A stretch of 5,987 bases of DNA from Halieaceae bacterium (lineage in GTDB: Bacteria > Pseudomonadota > Gammaproteobacteria > Pseudomonadales > Halieaceae). Under the pieces are notes generated by a model, which was given only the letters and a program-made list of their open reading frames with translations, was not told where the DNA came from and made no database searches. Location of the stretch: NCBI GenBank assembly GCA_011523115.1, contig WTHO01000179.1, positions 1 to 5,987 of the forward strand. The letters run 5' to 3'. Position 1 is the stretch's first letter. Every line of letters starts with the position of its first letter. The position numbers and the translations under genes were made by a program. This document shows positions 1 through 4,577 of the stretch, piece by piece.

Positions 1-608
1 TGGGACGCCTTCTGCACAAGCGAATTGGCCAGTTCCATCGCTGCGGCATCCAATGCCTCGTCTGCCACGACCCGATTCAAAAAACCCGCTGAGTGCGCCT
101 CTGCCGCATCGAAAGGCCGGCATGTCATCACCAGTTCTTTAGTCAGCGCAGGCCCAATCTCTCGCACCAACCTCGGGATACCACCCCAGGCCAGAGGAAT
201 ACCAAGGTCAACCTCGGGAATCGAAAATTGCGCCGATTCGCCGGCGACCCGGAGGTCGCAAGCGGCGACCAGCACCAGCCCTCCTCCCACACACCAGCCC
301 TGAACGGCCGCGATACTCACCGCGCGCATGGATTCTATGGCCTCTGCCATGAGCCGCCCTTGATCCGCAGCGGCGCGAAGATCTCCGTCCTGTTGCCCCG
401 CAAAAGTGCCTAGGTCGGCGCCAGCGGAAAAGGCACGTCCCCTGCCACTGACAATGACAACTTTCACGTGAGGTTGTGTGTTGAACCATTGTGCCGCCAT
501 CGCGATTTCCGCCAAGGTCTCTGCGGATAGTGGATTGAGTTTTTCGGGTCGATTCAGAGTCAGGCGACCCAATGCACCGTCCGCTTCAACTACCACTGTT
601 TCATACAT
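1..608 (-). CDS. Enoyl-CoA hydratase/isomerase family protein (3' end beyond window)
   Basis: Crotonase-fold enzyme acting on acyl-CoA thioesters, probably in cytoplasmic beta-oxidation or a related degradation route. The frame is open for 202 codons from the ATG at 608 to the window edge; about 55-65 C-terminal residues should be missing given the usual family length of about 260. Visible landmarks are NRPEKLN (19-25), the first oxyanion-hole segment SAGADL (61-66), the second oxyanion-hole loop GWCVGGG (104-110), AACDLRVA (115-122) and PEVDLG (131-136). The start is supported by GAGGTGA about 7 bases upstream. Oddity: of the two catalytic glutamates of classical hydratases, the one in PE(x)xLG is kept (E132), but the one after GGGx is Val (V112). 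The reaction may therefore be isomerase-like or another crotonase chemistry rather than hydration. It lies 63 bases downstream of the dehydrogenase on the same strand, so cotranscription is likely. Family assignment is firm; the substrate is unknown. Confidence 0.93.
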   Translation of the reverse strand, partial: MYETVVVEADGALGRLTLNRPEKLNPLSAETLAEIAMAAQWFNTQPHVKVVIVSGRGRAFSAGADLGTFAGQQDGDLRAAADQGRLMAEAIESMRAVSIAAVQGWCVGGGLVLVAACDLRVAGESAQFSIPEVDLGIPLAWGGIPRLVREIGPALTKELVMTCRPFDAAEAHSAGFLNRVVADEALDAAAMELANSLVQKAS

Positions 609-671
609 GATCTGTCACCTCTCACTGCATAAGGATAAGACGGGGCTGCAGGCCCACCGCGGAACGCGACG

Positions 672-1439
672 CTACATCTTCGGGTGCTGACTGACGGTAC
701 CTCCCTCCACCGCGTACTGACCACCCGTGCAAAAACTGGCTTCATCTGAGGCTAGAAAGACCGCCATGGCGGCAACCTCCTCGACGGTACCCATTCGATT
801 GAGCGGCGACATGCGGTTGCAGGCCTCTTCGACCTCAGGCGTCTGCTCAATCGCAGTCTTCAGAATATTGGTCAACGTCGCACCGGGATGGATCGAATTA
901 CACCGGATGTTTAGCCCCTCGTTGGCGCAAAATACCGCTACTGATTTGGTCAAACCCACCACGCCTGCTTTAGAAGTGGTGTACGCGACATCCGGTATCG
1001 CCAGAAAGGACGTGGACGAGGCGGTATTAATGATGGAGCCGCCCACGGCACCGGGGTTCTCGCGCATCAACGCAATCGCCATCTGGCATCCCAGCATGAC
1101 GCCCATGAGATTAATGCTCATCAAACGCTGCCATGCCTCGACGGTCACAGCGGTGATATCAAGACTGCTGACGATACCGGCATTGTTCACCAAGGTGTCG
1201 AGTCGGCCGTATTTGTCTGAGATGGTGCCTTGCAACTGCTGCCAACTGTCTGGTTCGCTGACATCAAGCATGATGAACTCTGCGCCGCACTCGGCGGCGA
1301 TCATGGCGCCGTTCGGTTCATCGATATCCGCCAGCAGGACGCTGGCGCCCTCGCTACAAAAACGACGCACCATGCCCTCGCCAATGCCCGATGCGCCGCC
1401 GGTCACTACCGCCACTTTGTCCTGCAACCGACCTGCCAT
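672..1439 (-). CDS. Short-chain dehydrogenase/reductase (SDR), classical type
   Basis: Cytoplasmic NAD(P)(H)-dependent oxidoreductase that interconverts an alcohol and a ketone or aldehyde. The 255-residue length is typical of classical SDRs. In order: the cofactor motif TGGASGIG (13-20), an acidic residue at the end of the second strand (D38 in LADID) that usually favours NAD(H) over NADP(H), the structural NNAG motif (85-88), N110, the catalytic serine S141 or S142, and YTTSK with Y153 and K157. HPG (184-186) and the C-terminal TGGQYAVEGG (238-247) are also typical. The ATG at 1439 has GGAG 8 bases upstream. Its likely partners are the hydratase/isomerase downstream and the small HTH gene upstream, so it may oxidise a hydroxyl intermediate of the same pathway. 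It resembles alicyclic-alcohol and hydroxysteroid dehydrogenases in general pattern, but the substrate cannot be told from sequence. Confidence 0.95.
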   Translation of the reverse strand: MAGRLQDKVAVVTGGASGIGEGMVRRFCSEGASVLLADIDEPNGAMIAAECGAEFIMLDVSEPDSWQQLQGTISDKYGRLDTLVNNAGIVSSLDITAVTVEAWQRLMSINLMGVMLGCQMAIALMRENPGAVGGSIINTASSTSFLAIPDVAYTTSKAGVVGLTKSVAVFCANEGLNIRCNSIHPGATLTNILKTAIEQTPEVEEACNRMSPLNRMGTVEEVAAMAVFLASDEASFCTGGQYAVEGGTVSQHPKM

Positions 1440-1516
1440 GCCGTGCTCTCCATATTGTTATTGGGAGAACACTAGCATCGCGCTGGACTCAACGCATCGT
1501 AGGTGTCGTCCGTCAG

Positions 1517-1789
1517 TTAGCGACGGCCGTGGTCATCCCATCGACAAACGGTCAGCCGAGAAACCCCGAGCAAGCGCGCGGCCTCGCTGAGGGTGTACCC
1601 TTGCTCGATATAGCTCTGCAATGCACGTAGCCGCCGCTGATGGGCCAGATCGTAGATCTGGGCGCTACTCAGCGGGGCGTCTCGGTTAGCAGCAAGCGCC
1701 ACAACCTCGGCCTCTGAATCGCGAGGCTGAGATGGCTTTGACTGCGAGCCACGCTTACCCAAGCCATAGTGGCTAAAACCAAAGATCAT
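1517..1789 (-). CDS. Small helix-turn-helix DNA-binding protein
   Basis: 90-residue protein whose C-terminal third looks like a helix-turn-helix. LRALQSYIEQG (54-64) is a lead-in helix, then TLSEAARLLGVSRLTVCRW (66-84) has the usual small residues in the first helix, Gly at the turn and a recognition helix starting at VSRLT. Residues 1-40 are polar and basic (GKRGSQSK) and probably disordered. There is no effector or dimerisation domain, and the chain ends six residues after the HTH. This HTH type occurs in small regulators and at the N-termini of transposases; I see no other transposase remnant nearby. The ATG at 1789 has a weak GGGTGA 7 bases upstream. No in-frame ATG, GTG or TTG lies between it and the upstream stop, which fixes the start. 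It is 77 bases upstream of the SDR gene on the same strand, so it could be the local regulator. That role is inference. Confidence 0.7.
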   Translation of the reverse strand: MIFGFSHYGLGKRGSQSKPSQPRDSEAEVVALAANRDAPLSSAQIYDLAHQRRLRALQSYIEQGYTLSEAARLLGVSRLTVCRWDDHGRR

Positions 1790-1930
1790 AAGGGGATCAC
1801 CCAGAGAGGCACCCGGGTGGTACTGCGGCTTGAGCAGATTGGATCAACATTCAACTCATCGCGCCCGCCCAACGGCATCCTGTCGCGATGTTGCTCCGAC
1901 CCTTCCGCCTCCTGCCACCTAAAACGCGTA

Positions 1931-1946
1931 AGGCAGTGATCTGCCT
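1931..1946. repeat. Perfect inverted repeat AGGCAG-TGAT-CTGCCT
   Basis: Six-base arms with a four-base centre, giving a 16-base dyad. It lies in the divergent intergenic region about 40 bases upstream of the possible -10 hexamer of the SPOR gene. It could be an operator for a dimeric regulator or form a small hairpin. On the plus strand it is followed by CAATTT and on the minus strand by TACGCGTTTT, neither a good terminator U-tract. Confidence 0.5.
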
Positions 1947-1982
1947 CAATTTAACGCTGTCGCGGCAATAAATTCGTTGAGG

Positions 1983-1988
1983 TATATT
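1983..1988 (+). promoter_or_regulatory. Possible -10 box TATATT for the SPOR gene
   Basis: It matches TATAAT at five of six positions, about 120 bases upstream of the chosen start at 2110. The position 17 bases upstream (about 1960-1965, TCGCGG) does not resemble a -35 box and there is no TGn extension, so this is weak. Confidence 0.22.
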
Positions 1989-2094
1989 GACCCAGGCACG
2001 GTTTGCACAGTGGATGCCTTTATTGCCCTCGGGTCTCGGTATGGCGTCGGCGACGATGCGACGGTTCCGGGGTCGGGAACAGCTCAGGTTAACC

Positions 2095-2100
2095 AGGAGG
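2095..2100 (+). promoter_or_regulatory. Strong ribosome binding site AGGAGG deciding the start at 2110
   Basis: Full AGGAGG match with a 9-base spacer to the ATG at 2110. It settles the start of the SPOR protein: the frame is open further upstream to a TTG at 1987, but that extension would add 41 Arg-rich residues and has no comparable site. Confidence 0.8.
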
Positions 2101-2109
2101 TCAATCGCT

Positions 2110-3336
2110 ATGGATAATCGGGAAGACGACAATCGCCCACAAGACGAGGCGACGCCAGCAGACACGGGTAGCGATAACGATGTGGAGCGCAGCGAGCCGG
2201 CGGTAGATTTAGAAAAGAGTGACCCCGCGATGTCGGACCAACTCGACCTGGAAGCCACGCCCTCAGCCGACGACATGCAGGCCGATACTGACGCCGACAC
2301 CGAAGATGACGCGAACCCCGAAGACGGAGATCCCGGTAAAGACTGGCTGGTGGATACCGGCCTTGCCGCAGCCATCAACCCCCAGACCGAAGCCGACGGG
2401 CAAATCTCTGATGACGACGAGACGGAAGACACCGCCGACGACGAGGACAGTGACGGCGAAGAGGACGAGGATGCTCTGTGGTCGGATGACGACGACGTAG
2501 ACGGCGAGGACGACGAAGACGACGATGGGGATGGGGATGACACTGGGGACGATGACGAAGACGACGAGGACGACGAGGACGACGACGAAGACGACGACGA
2601 AGACGATTTTGAGGATGACGAGGCCGCGTTAGACGCCCAGCCATCCATGCCCCCTTACGTCGAGCGTCGCTCGGCGTGGCCCATGCTCGTTGGGGGGGTC
2701 GCACTGGTGCTTATAGGCTTCGGCGGATGGGATCTCCATCAAGAGCGCGCCACCTTGCAGGCCCGCGTCGTTGAGCTAGAGCAAAATCAGTCCAGAGCCA
2801 AACAGGCGGTCGAGGTCGACGCCAAAACACTTGCAGCGCTCGAAGCGGATAATGCCGCGCTGACACTCCAGCTGGACAACCTCTATCGCGATTACGACAC
2901 GGCAATGGCTGAACTCGCCAAACTTCAGAGCGACGCCGAAGCAGTGGCTGACCGCAGGGAAGAAAGTGGGGCGAATCCCGATGACGAGGCCACCACTGCC
3001 AGTGAATCAGAGGATAGTGGCCCGGTTGAGCTGGAGAGCCTCTCCCCCGCCTCAACCCGCCCGATCTCTGACGAGAGCGGAGACGGATCCGCAGGAGACT
3101 GGTTCGTCAATATTGGCGCTTACGCCAGCGAGCAATCTGCTGAAAACTGGTCGTTACGACTGCAGAACTCGGGTTACGACGTGGTCGTGCAGGAGATTCA
3201 GACCGCAGAGGGCAAGACGCTCACGCGGGTGAGGCTGACAGGGTTTGGCTCCAAGGCGGCAGCACAGAGTGTGGCAACGGAACTAGAGGCGGACTTCGGC
3301 ACCGGGCCCCTGTGGGTCGGACAACTGAGCGAGTAA
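2110..3336 (+). CDS. Bitopic membrane protein with hyperacidic cytoplasmic tail, coiled coil and C-terminal SPOR domain
   Basis: 408 residues. Residues 1-185 are a low-complexity acidic tail. The block 101-171 is about 55 of 71 Asp/Glu, including 20 uninterrupted acidic residues (147-166), and no Lys, Arg or His occurs from 78 to 185. ERR (185-187) precedes one membrane segment (about 190-207, WPMLVGG to GGW), so the positive-inside rule places the acidic tail in the cytoplasm. A heptad-like periplasmic helix follows (about 211-283), then an acidic Ser-rich linker (284-329) and a SPOR domain (about 330-405: DWFVNIGAY, LQNSGYDVVV, TRVRLTGF). SPOR domains bind peptidoglycan stripped of stem peptides, mostly at the division septum. 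The architecture matches FtsN and DamX in topology, not in detail, so a septal or envelope role is likely. Deviations from the SPOR consensus are Asn for the usual Gln after the first strand and Thr for Gly in the usual VGPF segment. It is a single gene followed by a hairpin terminator. Confidence 0.9.
   Translation: MDNREDDNRPQDEATPADTGSDNDVERSEPAVDLEKSDPAMSDQLDLEATPSADDMQADTDADTEDDANPEDGDPGKDWLVDTGLAAAINPQTEADGQISDDDETEDTADDEDSDGEEDEDALWSDDDDVDGEDDEDDDGDGDDTGDDDEDDEDDEDDDEDDDEDDFEDDEAALDAQPSMPPYVERRSAWPMLVGGVALVLIGFGGWDLHQERATLQARVVELEQNQSRAKQAVEVDAKTLAALEADNAALTLQLDNLYRDYDTAMAELAKLQSDAEAVADRREESGANPDDEATTASESEDSGPVELESLSPASTRPISDESGDGSAGDWFVNIGAYASEQSAENWSLRLQNSGYDVVVQEIQTAEGKTLTRVRLTGFGSKAAAQSVATELEADFGTGPLWVGQLSE
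2410..2622 (+). repeat. GAC/GAN trinucleotide tract encoding poly-Asp/Glu
   Basis: Codons 101-171 of the SPOR gene, built mostly of GAC, GAT, GAA and GAG. The purest part, 2548-2607, is 20 consecutive GAN codons. It contains GACGACGAG twice in tandem (2560-2577) and GACGACGACGAA twice in tandem (2578-2601). This pattern points to growth by slippage or unequal exchange, always in multiples of three. Confidence 0.85.
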
Positions 3337-3384
3337 ACACCGCAGCCGCAGAGGGCGGCCTCGGAGCGACTCAGGAAAACAAGT

Positions 3385-3415
3385 GACCTCGCCTCGCCAC
3401 CGGCGAGGCGAGGTC
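3385..3415. terminator. 14-bp-stem hairpin between convergent genes
   Basis: GACCTCGCCTCGCC (3385-3398) pairs perfectly with GGCGAGGCGAGGTC (3402-3415) around a three-base loop. It lies 49 bases after the SPOR stop and 9 bases beyond the stop of the convergent minus-strand gene. On the minus strand the stem is followed by ACTTGTTTTCC, a modest U-tract. On the plus strand it is followed by TCGGTACATT, which is poor. It is therefore best read as the intrinsic terminator of the minus-strand gene that may also stop or protect the SPOR transcript. Confidence 0.75.
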
Positions 3416-3423
3416 TCGGTACA

Positions 3424-3783
3424 TTAGGTGAAAGAGTGCTGCTCTATTGTCATTTCGTCCTGAGTCGCATCAAAGTGTGCAATGTACAAACTCATGTCAC
3501 CGTTGCTGACGAGATCAATGTAACGAGCAGTCACCTTAGTGCCCTCCCGCTTCCATCTGCCCGAAAACGACCCCGCGAAAAAGGTGCCATCGTTCATCGC
3601 ACCCCGACCGGATCCAAAACACTCACCGCCACTTTTATCAGGTGACGCTGCGGACACCAGGGTTAGCGAGAATCTCACCTTCCCGTAGTCGTTCATGTTG
3701 GTCATACAATGAAAGGTGACACCGTCGTCGCGCACTTCTGTTGCCGAGACGGTGCACTGTAAGTCATCTTTTCTCTCTAGCAT
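3424..3783 (-). CDS. Hypothetical small beta-rich protein, family not recognised
   Basis: 119 residues from the preferred ATG at 3783, which has AGGGG 9 bases upstream. In-frame alternatives are the ATG at 3792 (AGGGG directly abuts it) and a TTG at 3813 (GAGG only 2 bases away), giving 122 or 129 residues; both are less likely. There is no signal peptide or membrane segment, so the product should be cytoplasmic. Alternating hydrophobic and polar stretches (LQCTVSATEV, KVRFSLTLV, GTFFAGSFSGRW, TKVTARYIDLV, SLYIAHFD) suggest a mostly beta fold, perhaps a small barrel or sandwich. A Gly-rich segment GECFGSGRGAMNDG (53-66) is the most motif-like part. Cysteines are at 10, 26 and 55. I do not recognise the family and propose no function. 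It is a single-gene unit, convergent with the SPOR gene and ending at the shared hairpin. Confidence 0.72.
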   Translation of the reverse strand: MLERKDDLQCTVSATEVRDDGVTFHCMTNMNDYGKVRFSLTLVSAASPDKSGGECFGSGRGAMNDGTFFAGSFSGRWKREGTKVTARYIDLVSNGDMSLYIAHFDATQDEMTIEQHSFT

Positions 3784-3866
3784 TTTCTTCATCCCCTGTT
3801 GGTTAGATTTCAATCCTCAATTCGCTACTCTCATGTGAAAAAGGTTTCCTGAGACAAGTACTTTGA

Positions 3867-3914
3867 CGAATCTCACTAGCCGAAGCCCGGCGAGGATTCG
3901 GTTTCTCATGAAAC
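3867..3914. repeat. Nested and adjacent inverted repeats
   Basis: Outer arms CGAATC (3867-3872) and GATTCG (3895-3900) enclose an inner hairpin GCCG/CGGC (3879-3882 with 3888-3891). Directly next to this is a perfect hairpin GTTTC-TCAT-GAAAC (3901-3914). All arms are exact but short. The cluster lies about 85-130 bases upstream of the minus-strand hypothetical gene and could be a structured leader, a small RNA or regulator sites. Confidence 0.4.
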
Positions 3915-4061
3915 ACTCTCTCTTCATTATGTACAGCGCCCGGGCTTAAAAACTTAAATCACGGATCGCTCTAGGTAAAGGTTTGGCGTATTCAACCGGC
4001 CACCGCTGCGGGCGCCACGATCCCGCGGGGACCGCCTGCGCTTCACTCATTGAAAAAAGCT

Positions 4062-4079
4062 CACCGTGTCTTTACGGTG
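4062..4079 (+). repeat. Stem-loop CACCGT-GTCTTT-ACGGTG upstream of the VOC gene
   Basis: Perfect six-base arms around a six-base loop, ending 28 bases before the ATG at 4108. Outer GCT (4059-4061) and AGC (4083-4085) could add three pairs across a three-base bulge. No U-tract follows, so it is not a terminator. It could be a 5' leader structure or an operator dyad. Confidence 0.4.
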
Positions 4080-4107
4080 CGGAGCACGTCACCTTGTGGA
4101 GCACACT

Positions 4108-4515
4108 ATGGGCGTTCTGGCCTTTAACCACTTCAACATCCGCGCGCCGCGCGCACTTCTGGAGGAGGTCAAGCACTTCTATCTGAGTGTCATCGGCCTT
4201 GAGGAAGGGTTTCGGCCCGCTGTGCCGGTTCATGGCTATTGGCTCTATCTTGAGGAGTTAGCTGTGCTGCACCTGATGGAGTGGTCCGGTATTGATGAGC
4301 CACCCCCCTGTGAGCGGGGGTACCTTGATCACGTGGCGTTTTCCTGTGCGGACCTCAGCGGCTTCATCAAAAAGCTCGACCAACTCGGTGTGCCTTACAA
4401 GCGGCGAGACTTCGCGTCGGCGGAGACCCGGTTTACCCAGCTCGAGGTCACCGACCCGGTAGGTAATGGGGTGGAGTTGAACTTCGCCGAGGAGGAAGAT
4501 CCGCAACAAAGGTAA
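4108..4515 (+). CDS. VOC-superfamily (glyoxalase/dioxygenase-fold) protein
   Basis: 135 residues, the usual length for a single-chain VOC protein with two beta-alpha-beta-beta-beta modules that normally dimerises. Module 1 opens with FNHFNIRAP (6-14) and includes FYLSVIGLEEGFRP (24-37), WLYLEE and LHLMEW. Module 2 opens with LDHVAFSC (73-80) and ends DPVGNGVELNF (116-126). The four positions that hold a divalent metal in metal-dependent members appear to be H8, H55, H75 and E123, so a metal enzyme is plausible. Members include glyoxalase I, methylmalonyl-CoA epimerase, extradiol dioxygenases and antibiotic-binding proteins, and I cannot choose among them. The ATG at 4108 has GGAG 6 bases upstream. 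An upstream in-frame GTG at 4066 would place the stem-loop at 4062-4079 inside the gene and is rejected. It stands alone, convergent with the serine hydrolase. Confidence 0.88.
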   Translation: MGVLAFNHFNIRAPRALLEEVKHFYLSVIGLEEGFRPAVPVHGYWLYLEELAVLHLMEWSGIDEPPPCERGYLDHVAFSCADLSGFIKKLDQLGVPYKRRDFASAETRFTQLEVTDPVGNGVELNFAEEEDPQQR

Positions 4516-4577
4516 TTGCCACGAGGCACCCTGAACGAGGTACCTTAAAAGCGCCGCTGTAAAGACACTGCCCCTGC

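Larger units (their letters stand above)
1790..2109. other. Divergent intergenic region between the HTH gene and the SPOR gene
   Basis: 320 bases between divergently transcribed genes, with no credible coding frame on either strand. It should hold promoters for both directions. I see a perfect dyad at 1931-1946, a TATATT hexamer at 1983-1988, a weak dyad GTTCC/GGAAC (2064-2068 with 2076-2080) and the AGGAGG site at 2095-2100. No convincing -35 box pairs with TATATT at standard spacing, and I found no clear promoter for the minus-strand direction. Confidence 0.6.
3784..4107. other. Structured intergenic region upstream of two divergent genes
   Basis: About 320 bases between the hypothetical gene (minus) and the VOC gene (plus), with no credible coding frame. 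The middle is more AT-rich than the flanking genes. It holds nested dyads at 3867-3914, the 8-base palindrome GCCCGGGC (3938-3945), a repeated CTTAAA (3945-3950 and 3953-3958), CCCGCGGG (4022-4029) and a stem-loop at 4062-4079. A CATAAT hexamer reads on the minus strand at 3931-3926, but no good -35 box accompanies it. Promoters for both genes must be here; I cannot place them with confidence. Confidence 0.5.

Noticed and set aside
1502..1530. Hairpin CCGTC-AGTTAGC-GACGG at the end of the HTH gene as a terminator
   Set aside because: The stem is only five pairs, it overlaps the stop codon, and no U-tract follows on the minus strand, so it does not argue against cotranscription with the SDR gene.
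727..1590. 287-codon plus-strand reading frame
   Set aside because: It lies antisense to the SDR gene, whose motifs (TGGASGIG, NNAG, YTTSK) leave no doubt about the coding strand.
1987..2109. TTG start giving a 41-residue longer SPOR protein
   Set aside because: The extension is Arg-rich, unlike the rest of the tail, overlaps a possible -10 hexamer and lacks a ribosome site. AGGAGG sits correctly for the ATG at 2110.
2526..2549. Possible G-quadruplex from GGGG runs
   Set aside because: Only three runs of four G are present, with no fourth nearby, and they fall in Gly/Asp codons.
1851..2648. Long minus-strand reading frame (265 codons) rich in serine
   Set aside because: It is the antisense of the GAC/GAN tract: the complement of these codons reads as Ser triplets without stops. 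The plus strand has a strong ribosome site, a membrane segment and a SPOR domain, so this frame is a composition artefact.
2375..2704. Minus-strand arginine-rich reading frame
   Set aside because: This is another frame of the same acidic-codon repeat. It has no domain and no ribosome site, and its composition is explained entirely by the repeat.
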